A DNA stretch of 64,000 nucleotides, taken from Pseudomonadota bacterium (GTDB taxonomy: Bacteria > Pseudomonadota > Gammaproteobacteria > Burkholderiales > Burkholderiaceae_C). A program made the translations under genes and the position numbers. Below the pieces are notes generated by a model. It was not told the origin of the DNA and did not search any database. It worked only from the letters and a program-made list of their open reading frames with translations. The DNA is taken from assembly GCA_018241325.1 (NCBI GenBank), contig JAFEEB010000029.1, positions 64,459 to 128,458 of the forward strand. The letters are read 5' to 3'. Positions 8,580 to 19,022 of the stretch are shown here, one piece after another (positions within the stretch are counted from its first letter, which is position 1; the number at the start of each line of letters is the position of its first letter).

Positions 8580-9437
8580 ATGAATTTGATTGCAATCCTG
8601 GTCGGCACACTGATCGCCGGCGTGGGCAGCGTGTGGATCGCCGCCACCTTGTCGTTCGGCGTGCTGGCGCGCTACACCCAGCACATGCTCAGCCTGGCGG
8701 CCGGCGCGCTGCTGGCCACCGCCTTCATTCGCCTGCTGCCCGAGGGCTTCGAGAGCGGGGTGGAAGTGCACGTGCTGTCGGCCACGCTGCTGGCCGGCCT
8801 GCTGTTTTTCTTTCTGCTCGACAAGGCCGAGCTGTGGCACCACGGCCATGAGCACCACCCGACCTTGCCCACGCTGGACCAGGCCATGGTCGATGCCGAC
8901 GTGATGCACGGGCATGCCCATGACGACGCCCATGCGCATGCCGACCACGCCGGGCACCACCACGCCGCGCCCCTTGCCGGCGGCGGCTGGGCGGTGCTGA
9001 CGGGCGATGCCGTGCATTGCTTTGGTGACGGCGTGCTGATTGCCTCGGCCTTTTTGTCCAGCCCCGCGCTGGGCTGGGCCGCCACGCTGGCGGTGCTGGT
9101 GCACGAGGTGCCACACCACATGGGCGATCTGGCGGTGCTGCATCAGGGCAGCCGGCGCAAGTGGCGCACTGCGCTGCTCAAGGTGTCGCTGGCCGGCGCG
9201 GTGACGGCCCTGGGCGGCGTGGTCGGCTGGGCACTGGTCGAAGGCCTGGCTGGCCTGCTGCCCTACCTGCTGATGCTGGCGGCCAGCAGCTTCATCTACG
9301 TGGCGCTGGCCGACCTGATCCCGCAGCTGCAAAAGCGCCTGAACGCGCGCCAGACGGCGGCGCAGATCGTGTGGCTGCTGATTGGCATGGCGCTGGTGAT
9401 TGCGGTCGGCCTGGCGGGGCCGGAGCATGCGCACTGA
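8580..9437 (+). CDS. ZIP family divalent metal transporter
   Basis: A 285-residue inner-membrane protein with about eight hydrophobic helices. It contains the ZIP metal-site motifs DAVHCFGDG in helix 4 and HEVPHHMGD in helix 5. A loop at about residues 80-130 is very rich in histidine (HGHEHH, HGHAHDDAHAHADHAGHHH), as is usual for zinc transporters. It should move zinc or another divalent metal into the cytoplasm. The start ATG at 8580 lacks a clear ribosome-binding site and sits in AGTAGCTATGAATTTGAT, which resembles the left end of the dispersed repeat found elsewhere in the window. An in-frame ATG 36 bases upstream is less likely. Confidence 0.9.
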   Translation: MNLIAILVGTLIAGVGSVWIAATLSFGVLARYTQHMLSLAAGALLATAFIRLLPEGFESGVEVHVLSATLLAGLLFFFLLDKAELWHHGHEHHPTLPTLDQAMVDADVMHGHAHDDAHAHADHAGHHHAAPLAGGGWAVLTGDAVHCFGDGVLIASAFLSSPALGWAATLAVLVHEVPHHMGDLAVLHQGSRRKWRTALLKVSLAGAVTALGGVVGWALVEGLAGLLPYLLMLAASSFIYVALADLIPQLQKRLNARQTAAQIVWLLIGMALVIAVGLAGPEHAH

Positions 9438-9462
9438 GCTGGTCGATATGGTCGCTTGACCG

Positions 9463-10320
9463 TCACCCTTTGGCCACGGGCAGGCCGGGCGTGCGGCTCC
9501 ACTCGCTCCAGCTGCCGGCGTACAGGGCCACCGGCGGGTAGCCGGCCAGTTCCATCGCGATGATGTTGGGCACGGTGCTGACGCCGCTGCCGCATTGGTG
9601 CACCACGCCGGCGGCGTCGCGGCCGGCCAGCAGGGCGGCGAATTCGGTCTTGAGCTGCGCGGGCGACTTGAAGCAGCCGTCGGGCCCCAGGTTGTCGCCG
9701 AAGGGGCGGTTGAGCGCGCCGGGGATGTGGCCGGCGATCGGGTCCAGCGGCTCGGTCTCGCCGCGATAGCGTGGCGCGCCGCGGGCGTCGATGATGGTTT
9801 GCGTGGGTTGGTTCAGCCGGGCCGCCAGGTCCTGCGTGCTGACCCAGTGACGCAGCTCGGGCCCCAGCTCGAAGTGGCCGTGCGCGCGGGCGGGCGCCGG
9901 GCCGCTTTCGGTCGCGCCGCCGGCGGCCAGCCAGGCTTGCAGGCCGCCGTCGAGCACGGCCACGGCGTCGTGGCCCGCCCACTTCAACATCCACCACAGG
10001 CGCCCGCAGTAGTTGGCGCCGTTGCGGTCGTACACCACGGCTTGCATGGTGTTGTCAAGGCCCAGCCGGCGCAGGGTCTGCGCGAACAGCTCTCTTTTTG
10101 GGAGCGGATGGCGGCCGCCATTGACGGCGTTGGCCGGGTCGTGCGTGCTCAGGTCGCGCTCCAGGTGGGCTTGCATGGCGCCTTGAATGTGCTGCTCGGC
10201 AAACATCGCGTCGGCCTTGGCGGGGTCGGCCAGATCGAAGCTGCAATCGACCACCAGCAGCGGCGTGCCATTGGCTTGCAGGGCCTGGAGTTGCGGGGCT
10301 GAAATGAGGTGGGTGAACAT
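9463..10320 (-). CDS. sseA: Sulfurtransferase, 3-mercaptopyruvate / thiosulfate type (two rhodanese domains)
   Basis: A 285-residue protein with two tandem rhodanese domains (about 8-135 and 160-283). The active-site loop of the second domain is HQCGSGVST with C243. The CGSGV form is that of mercaptopyruvate sulfurtransferases, while thiosulfate enzymes usually have CRKGV. It transfers sulfur from 3-mercaptopyruvate to thiols or cyanide. The ATG at 10320 overlaps the stop of the upstream EamA gene by one base (TGATG), so the two are co-translated. Confidence 0.88.
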   Translation of the reverse strand: MFTHLISAPQLQALQANGTPLLVVDCSFDLADPAKADAMFAEQHIQGAMQAHLERDLSTHDPANAVNGGRHPLPKRELFAQTLRRLGLDNTMQAVVYDRNGANYCGRLWWMLKWAGHDAVAVLDGGLQAWLAAGGATESGPAPARAHGHFELGPELRHWVSTQDLAARLNQPTQTIIDARGAPRYRGETEPLDPIAGHIPGALNRPFGDNLGPDGCFKSPAQLKTEFAALLAGRDAAGVVHQCGSGVSTVPNIIAMELAGYPPVALYAGSWSEWSRTPGLPVAKG

Positions 10321-11207
10321 CAAAATTCCTCGGCGGGCGGATTGGGCAGGGCGCGGGCGCGCAGCACGGTGGCGGCCATGCCGCAGGCGATGATGAGGGC
10401 CATGCCCAGCCAGCCCAGCGGCGGGATGTGGTCGCCAAACAGCGTCAGGCCGAACAGCGCGCCGAACACGATGCCCGAGTATTGCAGGTTGGCCACGACG
10501 ATGGTGGAGCCGTGCGTGTAGGCGCGCGTCATGCACAGCTGGCCCAGGGCGGCCAGCAGGCCCATGGGCAGCAGCCACAGCGCCTGCCCCGTGGCCAGCG
10601 TGTGCGCGCCCAGCGCCAGCATGCCCAGGCCGCCGGCCAGCAGGGCGGCCAGCGAGAAATAAAACACCGTGCGCGTCTCGGGCTCGCCCACGCGGCCCAG
10701 CGCGGCCACCTGCATGTAGGCCAGCGCCGCCATCAGGCTGCCCAGCAGGCCGACCAGGCCGGCGAACAACTGGTTTTGCTCCAGCGTGGGGCGCAGCAGC
10801 AGGACCACCCCGACAAAACCGGCCATCACCGTGAGGATCAGCGGGCCCTGGCGGCGCACGTCGGCCAGCTGGCCCATGGCCAGGGTGCCGCCGATGATGA
10901 AGGCGGCGATCCAGATGCCGCTCATGTAGTTGAGCGTGATGGCGGTGGACAGCGGCAGCTGCCCGATGGCGTAGAACCAGCACACCAGCGAGGCCACGCC
11001 CACCACGTTGCGCCACACGTGCATCATGGGCACGTGCGTGCGCAGGCTGACCCCGCGCGAACGCGCCAGCGCGCCGATGAAGACCACGCTGATCACGCCG
11101 CGATAAAACACGACCTCGAGCGGATCGAAGGAGTCGGACGCGAACTTGATGCACACGCCCATGCCCGCAAAGAACAGCGAGGCGGCGATCATCCAGGCGG
11201 CTTGCAT
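10320..11207 (-). CDS. DMT superfamily (EamA) transporter
   Basis: A 295-residue inner-membrane protein with ten predicted helices in two EamA repeats, starting MQAAWMIAASLFFAGMGVCI at the ATG at 11207. The family exports metabolites such as amino acids or nucleosides; the substrate cannot be told. VVFYRGVISVVFIGAL and LNYMSGIWIAAFIIGG are the usual first-repeat helices. It forms an operon with the sulfurtransferase, which hints at a sulfur-amino-acid related substrate, but that is inference only. Confidence 0.88.
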   Translation of the reverse strand: MQAAWMIAASLFFAGMGVCIKFASDSFDPLEVVFYRGVISVVFIGALARSRGVSLRTHVPMMHVWRNVVGVASLVCWFYAIGQLPLSTAITLNYMSGIWIAAFIIGGTLAMGQLADVRRQGPLILTVMAGFVGVVLLLRPTLEQNQLFAGLVGLLGSLMAALAYMQVAALGRVGEPETRTVFYFSLAALLAGGLGMLALGAHTLATGQALWLLPMGLLAALGQLCMTRAYTHGSTIVVANLQYSGIVFGALFGLTLFGDHIPPLGWLGMALIIACGMAATVLRARALPNPPAEEF

Positions 11208-11481
11208 GAGAAAACGAACTACCCCCGTTGCTCCACTCGCTGCCCGATGTTTCGGCATCCCCCCTCAAGGGGGCTGAAGGCCGCGGCTCCAAGCCTGCCT
11301 GCGCAGGCTTGGACGGCCCGAAGAGGCGGTGCCTGTGGCACCGCCGCGGCCTGCAAGGCTCGCCTATGACCGGGGAGGCCCCGGCCATGGCGATCGCTGG
11401 CATGGCCTGCTCCGCGGCCGCTCGGCTCGTTGGCGTTCATGCGGTACGGGGTGGGCGCGAGTTGCTATGGTTTTGACCTTG
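11208..11481. repeat. Structured intergenic region with stacked perfect inverted repeats
   Basis: This 274-base gene-free stretch lies between the EamA and Rieske oxygenase genes, both on the minus strand. It contains a C6-TCAA-G5 motif (about 11260-11275), a perfect 10-base stem CCAAGCCTGC / GCAGGCTTGG with a 4-base loop (about 11289-11312), a perfect 8-base stem GCGGTGCC / GGCACCGC with a 3-base loop (about 11327-11345) and a GGCCATGG ... CATGGCC pair (about 11384-11407). No open frame looks coding. It resembles a mosaic intergenic repeat rather than a simple terminator, because none of the stems is followed by a T run. Confidence 0.55.
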
Positions 11482-12618
11482 TCAGGTGTTGATGGGTGGG
11501 TCGATGGCGCGCCGGTACCAGGCGTGAAAATGCTGCATGCCGTCTTCCATGGGGCTTTGGTAGGGGCCCACCTCGTTGTCGCCGCGCAGCATCAGCGCCT
11601 TGCGGCCGGCGTCCATGCGCTCGCCGATCTCATCGTCCTCGACGGCGGTCTCCATGTAGGCCGCGCGCTGCGCCTGGACGAACTCGCGCTCGAAGGCGAC
11701 GATCTCCTCGGGGTAGTAGAACTCGACCATGTTCATGGTCTTGTCCGGGCCCATCGGGTGCAGGGTGGAGACGGTGAGCACGTGCGGATACCACTCCACC
11801 ATGATGTGCGGGTAGTAGGTCAGCCAGATCGCGCCGCGCTCGGGCAGCTGGCCTTCGCGGTAGCGCAGCAGCACCTCGTGCCACAGCTTGTAGGCGTCCG
11901 AGCCGGGCTTGCCGAAGCTGGGCGCCACGCCCACGGTCTGCACCGAATACTCGCGGCCGAACTGCCAGCTCAGGTCGTCGCAGGTGACGAAGTTGCCTAG
12001 GCCGGGGTGAAAGGGGCCGACGTGGTAGTCCTCCAGATAGACCTCGATGAAGGTCTTCCAGTTGTAGTTGCAGGTGTGCAGCTCCACGTGATCGAGCGCG
12101 TAACCCGCGAAGGACAGCTCGCCGGCCACCCCCATGCCCGCCAGGTCGGCCGCGATGTCGCGCCCGTTGTCCTCGAACAAGAGGCCGTTCCACTCGCGCA
12201 GCGCGTAGTTGTTCAAGTCCAGCGCGGGGTCGCAGGCGAAGTGCGGCGCGCCCAGCAGCTGGCCGCCGGGCGTATACGTCCAGCGGTGGATGGGGCACAC
12301 GATGTTGCCGCCCGCGTGGCCCTTGCCCTGGCCCTGCAGGTTGCCGCGCCCGCCCAGCATCAGGGCCTGGCGGTGGCGGCAGCAGTTGGAGATGAGCTCG
12401 ACCTGGCCCTTGGCGTTGCGGATCAGCGCGCGCCCGTCGGCCTCTTGCGGCAGGGTGAAGTAGTCGCCCGCCTCGGGCACCGCCAGCGCGTGGCCGACGT
12501 AGCGCGGACCGGCATCGAAGAGCAGCTTCTTTTCGCGCTCGAACAGCGCTGCGTCGAAATAGGAGTGGACGGGAAGTTGAGTCGCCGCCTGCTGGAGTTG
12601 AAGACTTAAATCAGACAT
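11482..12618 (-). CDS. Rieske aromatic ring-hydroxylating oxygenase, alpha-subunit type
   Basis: A 378-residue oxygenase component. The Rieske [2Fe-2S] ligands are C80-x-H82 (CRH) and C108-x2-H111 (CPIH). The mononuclear iron site shows as EDYHVGPFH with H199 and H204. Such enzymes add oxygen to aromatic rings or demethylate quaternary amines, with electrons from a separate reductase. No reductase or beta subunit gene is adjacent, so it probably borrows a reductase. A related group in Burkholderiales is annotated only as an aromatic ring-hydroxylating dioxygenase; the substrate is unknown. Confidence 0.87.
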   Translation of the reverse strand: MSDLSLQLQQAATQLPVHSYFDAALFEREKKLLFDAGPRYVGHALAVPEAGDYFTLPQEADGRALIRNAKGQVELISNCCRHRQALMLGGRGNLQGQGKGHAGGNIVCPIHRWTYTPGGQLLGAPHFACDPALDLNNYALREWNGLLFEDNGRDIAADLAGMGVAGELSFAGYALDHVELHTCNYNWKTFIEVYLEDYHVGPFHPGLGNFVTCDDLSWQFGREYSVQTVGVAPSFGKPGSDAYKLWHEVLLRYREGQLPERGAIWLTYYPHIMVEWYPHVLTVSTLHPMGPDKTMNMVEFYYPEEIVAFEREFVQAQRAAYMETAVEDDEIGERMDAGRKALMLRGDNEVGPYQSPMEDGMQHFHAWYRRAIDPPINT

Positions 12619-12872
12619 GGAGTTCCGACCTAGAGACTCCCCCTATGAAGGGGCAGGAAAAAAGCGCCTGGCATCCGGGGATATTGCGCGCATGAATGAC
12701 CCCACGCCGCGGCGTTGGGGAACCCATGATTTTAGCCCACGTGCGCAAGCGGCGCACCGGGGCCGGGCCCTGGCCCCGGGGTGCGGATAAAATACCCGGC
12801 TTGCCGCTTTTCAAACGGGCGGCTTGCGCCGCATGGTGCGCGAGCCGTCCGCCTTGTTTGAACAGAACGTGT
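12619..12872. other. Intergenic region between the divergent Rieske gene and tRNA-Leu
   Basis: No gene seen in these 254 bases. A small hairpin CCCCCT-ATGA-AGGGG lies at about 12633-12646. GGATAAAATACC near 12785-12796 could be part of a plus-strand promoter for the tRNA-Leu/tig transcript. Confidence 0.4.
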
Positions 12873-12959
12873 GCGCGGGTGGCGAAATTGGTAGACGCAC
12901 CAGGTTTAGGTCCTGACGCCCGCGAGGGTGTGGGGGTTCGAGTCCCCCCCCGCGCACCA
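12873..12959 (+). tRNA. tRNA-Leu (anticodon UAG)
   Basis: Starts GCGCGGGTGGCGAAATTGG and ends CCCGCGC-A-CCA. The acceptor stem is fully paired, the class II variable arm is long and the anticodon loop TTTAGGT carries TAG, which reads CUA. The length is 87 bases with CCA encoded. It ends 30 bases before the trigger factor start codon. Confidence 0.96.
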
Positions 12960-12989
12960 CCGATCAACATGACACAGAGAGAAAGCCCC

Positions 12990-14303
12990 ATGGCCGTGAA
13001 CGTCGAAACCCTGGAAAAACTCGAGCGCAAGATGACGCTCTCCCTGCCGCTGGACACCATCCGCGGCGAAGTCGAGACGCGCCTGCGCAAGCTGGCCCGC
13101 ACCGTGAAGATGGACGGCTTTCGCCCCGGCAAGGTGCCGATGAGCGTGGTGGCCCAGCGCTACGGCTACTCGGTGCAGTACGAGGTGATGAACGACAAGG
13201 TGGGCGAGGCGTTTTTCAGCGCGGCCAACGAGGCGCAGCTGCGCGTGGCCGGCCAGCCCACCATCACCGAAAAAGACGGCGCGCCCGAAGGCCAGATGGC
13301 CTTTGACGCCGTCTTCGAGGTGTTCCCCGAAGTCAAGATCGGCGATCTGGCCACGGCCGAGGTGGAGAAGGTGTCGGCCGCCACCACCGACGAGGCGATC
13401 GACCGCACGCTGGACATCTTGCGCAAGCAGCGCCGCAGCTTTGCCCAGCGCGCCCAGGGCGCCGCCGCCGAAGACGGCGACCGCGTGACGGTGGACTTTG
13501 TCGGCAAGATCGACGGCGAGCCGTTTGACGGCGGCAAGGCCGAGGACTTCCCCTTCGTGATTGCCGAAGGCCAGATGCTGCCCGAGTTCGAGACCGCCGT
13601 GCGCGGCATGAAGCTGGGCGAGAGCAAGACCTTCCCGCTGGCCTTCCCGGCCGACTACCACGGCAAGGACGTGGCGGGTAAGACGGCCGACTTCATGGTC
13701 ACGGTCAAGAAGATCGAGGCCGCGCACCTGCCCGAGGTCAACGAACAGTTGGCCAAGTCGCTGGGCGTGGCGGACGGCAGCGTGGACGGCCTGCGCGCCG
13801 ACATCAGGAAAAACCTGGAGCGCGAGATCAAGTTTCGCCTGAACGCGCGCAACAAGCAGGCCGTGATGGACGCGCTGCTGGCCAAGTCCGAACTGGACCT
13901 GCCCAAGGCCAGCGTGCAGGCCGAGCTGGACCGCATGATCGAGAGCGCCCGCGCCGACCTGAAAGCGCGCGGCATGAAGGACGTCGAGAAGCTGCCCATG
14001 CCCGAGGACGGCTTCCGCCCGCAGGCCGAGCGCCGCGTGCGCCTGGGCCTGGTGGTGGCCGAGCTGGTCAAAGCCGCCAAGCTGCAAGCCACGCCCGAGC
14101 AGATCAAGGCCCAGGTCGAAGAGCTGGCCGCCAGCTACGAGAAGCCGGAGGAGGTGGTGCGCTACTACTACGCCGACAACCGCCGCCTGGCCGACGTGGA
14201 GGCCATGGTGATCGAGAACAACGTGACCGAGCACGTGCTGGGCCAGGCCAAGGTGACCGAGAAGACGCTGGGCTTCGACGAGCTGATGGGCCAGTCGGCC
14301 TGA
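12990..14303 (+). CDS. tig: Trigger factor, ribosome-associated chaperone and peptidyl-prolyl isomerase
   Basis: 437 residues, the usual length. The ribosome-binding motif GFRPGKVP is at about residues 43-50. The FKBP-type isomerase domain (about 160-245) contains DRVTVDFVGKIDGEPFDGG and FPADYHGKDVAGKTADF. The helical C-terminal arms follow. It binds near the peptide exit tunnel and shields nascent chains. The ATG at 12990 is used because it has GAGAGAAAG upstream and gives the family start MAVNVETLEKLERK. It starts directly after tRNA-Leu and heads the conserved tig-clpP-clpX-lon order. Confidence 0.97.
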   Translation: MAVNVETLEKLERKMTLSLPLDTIRGEVETRLRKLARTVKMDGFRPGKVPMSVVAQRYGYSVQYEVMNDKVGEAFFSAANEAQLRVAGQPTITEKDGAPEGQMAFDAVFEVFPEVKIGDLATAEVEKVSAATTDEAIDRTLDILRKQRRSFAQRAQGAAAEDGDRVTVDFVGKIDGEPFDGGKAEDFPFVIAEGQMLPEFETAVRGMKLGESKTFPLAFPADYHGKDVAGKTADFMVTVKKIEAAHLPEVNEQLAKSLGVADGSVDGLRADIRKNLEREIKFRLNARNKQAVMDALLAKSELDLPKASVQAELDRMIESARADLKARGMKDVEKLPMPEDGFRPQAERRVRLGLVVAELVKAAKLQATPEQIKAQVEELAASYEKPEEVVRYYYADNRRLADVEAMVIENNVTEHVLGQAKVTEKTLGFDELMGQSA

Positions 14304-14305
14304 TC

Positions 14306-14354
14306 GCTATCAAAATAGAAGCTGCCAGCGCTTGATGCATGGGCGTCAGAAGCC
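14306..14354 (+). repeat. Dispersed intergenic repeat, copy 1
   Basis: The sequence GCTATCAAAATAGAAGCTGC followed by CAGCGCTTGATGCATGGGCGTCAGAAGCC begins two bases after the tig stop codon. It shares the order [GCTAT..A/T-rich..ATAG]-CTGC-CAGCGC-TTGAT-GGGCG-AGAAGCC with copies at 27002, 38902, 41158 (inverted) and 55665. Confidence 0.7.
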
Positions 14355-14396
14355 GAGTTTGTTCTTGGTTTCGCCGGGCGAGGCCCGGCGGTGACA

Positions 14397-14430
14397 ATGG
14401 GGTCTGGAATCCGGCGGTTCCGACCCCATT
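14397..14430. repeat. Long inverted repeat in the clpP leader
   Basis: AATGGGGTC-T-GGAA on the left pairs with TTCC-G-ACCCCATT on the right across an 8-base loop, giving a 13-pair stem with one mismatch. The right arm contains the CCCCATT of the candidate sigma-32 -10 element. It could be an operator, a hairpin in read-through mRNA or both. Confidence 0.6.
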
Positions 14431-14431
14431 T
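14404..14431 (+). promoter_or_regulatory. Candidate sigma-32 (heat-shock) promoter of clpP
   Basis: The -10 element CCCCATTT (14424-14431) is a full match to the RpoH consensus CCCCATNT. The -35 element CTGGAAT (14404-14410) matches CTTGAAA at 5 of 7 positions, with a 13-base spacer. It lies 30 bases before the clpP start codon. Confidence 0.55.
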
Positions 14432-14460
14432 GGCTTTCATCCCCTCTTGACGGAGCTTTC

Positions 14461-15072
14461 ATGAGCGCACTTGCCTCTCCCCAAAACCTCGGGCTGATCC
14501 CGATGGTGATCGAGCAGTCCGGCCGCGGCGAGCGGTCCTTCGACATCTACTCGCGCCTGCTCAAGGAGCGCGTGATCTTTCTGGTCGGCGAGGTCAACGA
14601 CCAGACCGCCAACCTGGTGGTCGCGCAGTTGCTGTTTCTGGAGAGCGAGAACCCCGACAAGGACATTTCGTTCTACATCAACTCGCCCGGCGGCAGCGTC
14701 ACGGCCGGCATGTCGATCTACGACACCATGCAGTTCATCAAGCCCGACGTGTCCACCATGTGCCTGGGCTTTGCCGCCAGCATGGGGGCATTCTTGCTGG
14801 CCGCGGGCGCCAAGGGCAAGCGCTATTCGCTGCCCAACAGCAAGATCATGATCCACCAGGTGCTGGGCGGCGCACAGGGCCAGGCCACCGACATCGAGAT
14901 CCAGGCGCGCGACATTCTGCGCACCAAAGAGCAGATGAACCGCATCCTGTCCGAACGCACCGGCCAGCCCTACGAGAAAGTCGTGCACGACACCGAGCGC
15001 GACTACTACATGACGGCCGATGAGTCGAAGGACTACGGCATCATCGACCAGGTTCTGGCGCGGCGCCCTTGA
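14461..15072 (+). CDS. clpP: ATP-dependent Clp protease proteolytic subunit
   Basis: A 203-residue serine protease subunit that forms the double heptameric barrel working with ClpX or ClpA. The catalytic triad is visible as S107 in FAASMGAF, H132 in MIHQVLGG and D181 in DTERDYYM. The ATG at 14461 has GACGGAG upstream. The gene sits between tig and clpX with a heat-shock-like promoter in its leader. Confidence 0.97.
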   Translation: MSALASPQNLGLIPMVIEQSGRGERSFDIYSRLLKERVIFLVGEVNDQTANLVVAQLLFLESENPDKDISFYINSPGGSVTAGMSIYDTMQFIKPDVSTMCLGFAASMGAFLLAAGAKGKRYSLPNSKIMIHQVLGGAQGQATDIEIQARDILRTKEQMNRILSERTGQPYEKVVHDTERDYYMTADESKDYGIIDQVLARRP

Positions 15073-15132
15073 TGCGGTTGTTACACGGCGACTTCGCTAT
15101 CATGGCCGGACTCCCATTCTGCAAGACCACCC

Positions 15133-16398
<1,266 letters not shown>

Positions 16399-16428
16399 GA
16401 TCGCATTTGGCGCTACCGCGCGCCCCAT

Positions 16429-16471
16429 CTGCGCAAGCTGCTCCTGAAACAAGAGCGTGCGCGGATTTTTT
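16429..16471 (+). terminator. Probable rho-independent terminator after clpX
   Basis: An imperfect stem of CTGCGCAAGCTGCTC with GAGCGTGCGCGG is followed by TTTTTT. It separates clpX from the lon promoter. Confidence 0.6.
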
Positions 16472-16514
16472 CGTCCCCCCGGATGTTCCTGCCCGCGGCG
16501 CCCGTCGCGCCCGG

Positions 16515-16542
16515 GTTGAAAATGCGGTCTGAGCGCCCATCT
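16515..16542 (+). promoter_or_regulatory. Candidate sigma-32 (heat-shock) promoter of lon
   Basis: The -35 element GTTGAAA (16515-16521) and -10 element GCCCATCT (16535-16542) match the RpoH consensus CTTGAAA / CCCCATNT at 6 of 7 and 6 of 7 defined positions, with a 13-base spacer. The -10 ends 29 bases before the lon ATG. Lon is a classic heat-shock gene. Confidence 0.65.
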
Positions 16543-16571
16543 CAGGCCTGATCACGCAACAAGGATTCGAC

Positions 16572-19022
16572 ATGTCTGGAACCACGCCCCTGCCCGCCAC
16601 GCCGATCGACCTGCCGCTGCTGCCGCTGCGCGACGTGGTGGTGTTTCCGCACATGGTCATCCCGCTGTTCGTGGGCCGGCCCAAGAGCATCAAGGCGCTG
16701 GAGAGCGCCATGGCCGCCGACCGGCGCATCATGCTGGTGGCGCAAAAGACGGCGGCCAAGGACGAGCCCGCCGTCACCGATATGTTCGAGGTGGGCTGCG
16801 TCTCCACCATCTTGCAGATGCTCAAGCTCCCCGACGGCACCGTGAAGGTGCTGGTCGAGGGCCAGCAGCGGGCCACGGTCACGCACATCGAAGAAGGCGA
16901 GACGCACTTCATGACCACCGTCACGCCGCTGGAGGTGTCGGCCGGTGACAAGGACAACGCCGAGGTCGAGGCGCTGCGCCGCGCGGTGATGCAGCAGTTC
17001 GACCAGTACGTCAAGCTCAACAAGAAGATCCCGCCCGAGATCCTCACCTCCATCGCCAGCATCGACGAGCCCGGCCGCCTGGCCGACACCATTGCCGCGC
17101 ACCTGCCGCTCAAGCTGGAGAACAAGCAGGCCGTGCTCGATTTGGCCAGCGTCAAGGAGCGGCTGGAAAGCCTGTTCGAGCAGCTCGAGCGCGAGGTGGA
17201 CATCCTCAACGTGGACAAAAAAATCCGCGGCCGCGTCAAGCGCCAGATGGAGAAAAACCAGCGCGACTTCTATCTCAACGAGCAGGTCAAGGCCATCCAG
17301 AAGGAGCTGGGCGAGGGCGAAGAGGGCGCTGACATCGACGAGATCGAGAAGAAGATCAAGGCCGCGCGCATGCCCAAGGACGCGCGCAAGAAGGCCGATG
17401 CCGAGCTGAAAAAGCTCAAGCTCATGTCGCCCATGTCGGCCGAGGCCACCGTGGTGCGCAACTACATCGACGTGCTGGTGGGCCTGCCCTGGGCCAAGAA
17501 GACCAAGATCAAGCACGACCTGGCCTACGCCGAGCAGGTGCTGAACGAAGACCACTACGGCCTGGAGAAGGTCAAGGACCGCATCCTCGAATACCTCGCG
17601 GTGCAGCGGCGCGTGGACAAGGTCAAGGCGCCCATTCTGTGCCTGGTGGGCCCGCCCGGCGTGGGCAAGACCTCGCTGGGCCAGTCGGTGGCCAAGGCCA
17701 CGGGCCGCAAGTACGTGCGCATGGCGCTGGGCGGCATGCGCGACGAGGCTGAAATCCGCGGCCACCGCCGCACCTACATCGGCGCCATGCCGGGCAAGGT
17801 GCTGCAAAGCCTGAACAAGGTGGGCACGCGCAACCCGCTGTTCTTGCTTGATGAGATCGACAAGCTGGGCATGGACTTTCGCGGCGACCCCTCCAGCGCG
17901 CTGCTGGAAGTGCTGGACCCCGAGCAGAACCACACCTTCAGCGACCACTACGTCGAGGTGGATTTCGACCTGTCGGACGTGATGTTCGTGGCCACCAGCA
18001 ACTCGATGAACATCCCGCCGGCGCTGCTGGATCGCATGGAGGTGATCCGCCTGGCGGGCTACACCGAGGACGAGAAGGTCAACATCGCCGTTAAGTACCT
18101 GCTGCCCAAGCAGCTCAAGAACAACGGCGTGAAGGAGAGCGAGCTCGAAGTCGGCGAAGACGCGGTGCGCGACATCGTGCGCTACTACACCCGCGAGGCC
18201 GGCGTGCGTGCGCTCGAGCGCGAGCTCTCCAAGATCTGCCGCAAGGTCGTCAAGGCCCTGCAGCTCGGCCAGATGAAGCCGCGCGTCGTGGTCTCGGCCG
18301 AGAACCTCAACGAGTTTCTGGGCGTGCGCAAATTCAGCTTTGGCCGGGCTGAACACAAGAACCAGGTGGGTCAGGTGGTCGGTCTGGCCTGGACCGAGGT
18401 GGGGGGCGATCTGCTCACCATCGAGGCCGCCACCATGCCCGGCAAGGGCGCCATCCAGCGCACCGGCCAGTTGGGCGAGGTGATGAAGGAGTCGGTGGAC
18501 GCCGCGCGCACCGTGGTGCGCTCGCGCGCGCACGCGCTGGGCATCAAGGACGAGCAGTTCGACAAGCGCGACATCCACATCCACGTGCCCGACGGCGCCA
18601 CGCCCAAGGACGGCCCCAGCGCCGGCGCGGCCATGACCACGGCCATGGTGTCGGCGCTCACCGGCATCCCGGTGCGCGCCGACGTGGCCATGACCGGCGA
18701 GATCACCCTGCGCGGAGAGATCACGGCCATTGGCGGCCTGAAGGAAAAGCTGCTGGCGGCCCTGCGTGGCGGCATCAAGACGGTGTTGATCCCGGAGGAG
18801 AACGTCAAGGACTTGCAGGAGATTCCCGTCAACGTCAAAGAGCACCTGACCATCACGCCGGTGCGCTGGATCGACAAAGTGCTGGAGATCGCGCTGGAGC
18901 GCCGGCCCATGCCCTTGGCCGACGACGACGCCGGCGTGGTGCCGCCCGCTGCCGTGGCCGCCGCCGCGGCGGCCCCCGAGGCCAAGCGCAAGACCGTGAG
19001 AGGCGGCGCGGTCAAACACTGA
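16572..19022 (+). CDS. lon: ATP-dependent protease La (Lon)
   Basis: An 816-residue cytoplasmic AAA+ serine protease. The LON substrate-binding domain occupies about residues 1-210, starting with [20 protein letters not shown]. The ATPase domain has GPPGVGKTS and FLLDEIDK. The protease domain has the catalytic serine in [11 protein letters not shown] and the lysine in [14 protein letters not shown]. It is about 30 residues longer than the E. coli enzyme because of an alanine-rich, basic C-terminal tail ([18 protein letters not shown]), probably disordered. It degrades misfolded and regulatory proteins. A sigma-32-like promoter lies directly upstream. Confidence 0.97.
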   Translation: MSGTTPLPATPIDLPLLPLRDVVVFPHMVIPLFVGRPKSIKALESAMAADRRIMLVAQKTAAKDEPAVTDMFEVGCVSTILQMLKLPDGTVKVLVEGQQRATVTHIEEGETHFMTTVTPLEVSAGDKDNAEVEALRRAVMQQFDQYVKLNKKIPPEILTSIASIDEPGRLADTIAAHLPLKLENKQAVLDLASVKERLESLFEQLEREVDILNVDKKIRGRVKRQMEKNQRDFYLNEQVKAIQKELGEGEEGADIDEIEKKIKAARMPKDARKKADAELKKLKLMSPMSAEATVVRNYIDVLVGLPWAKKTKIKHDLAYAEQVLNEDHYGLEKVKDRILEYLAVQRRVDKVKAPILCLVGPPGVGKTSLGQSVAKATGRKYVRMALGGMRDEAEIRGHRRTYIGAMPGKVLQSLNKVGTRNPLFLLDEIDKLGMDFRGDPSSALLEVLDPEQNHTFSDHYVEVDFDLSDVMFVATSNSMNIPPALLDRMEVIRLAGYTEDEKVNIAVKYLLPKQLKNNGVKESELEVGEDAVRDIVRYYTREAGVRALERELSKICRKVVKALQLGQMKPRVVVSAENLNEFLGVRKFSFGRAEHKNQVGQVVGLAWTEVGGDLLTIEAATMPGKGAIQRTGQLGEVMKESVDAARTVVRSRAHALGIKDEQFDKRDIHIHVPDGATPKDGPSAGAAMTTAMVSALTGIPVRADVAMTGEITLRGEITAIGGLKEKLLAALRGGIKTVLIPEENVKDLQEIPVNVKEHLTITPVRWIDKVLEIALERRPMPLADDDAGVVPPAAVAAAAAAPEAKRKTVRGGAVKH

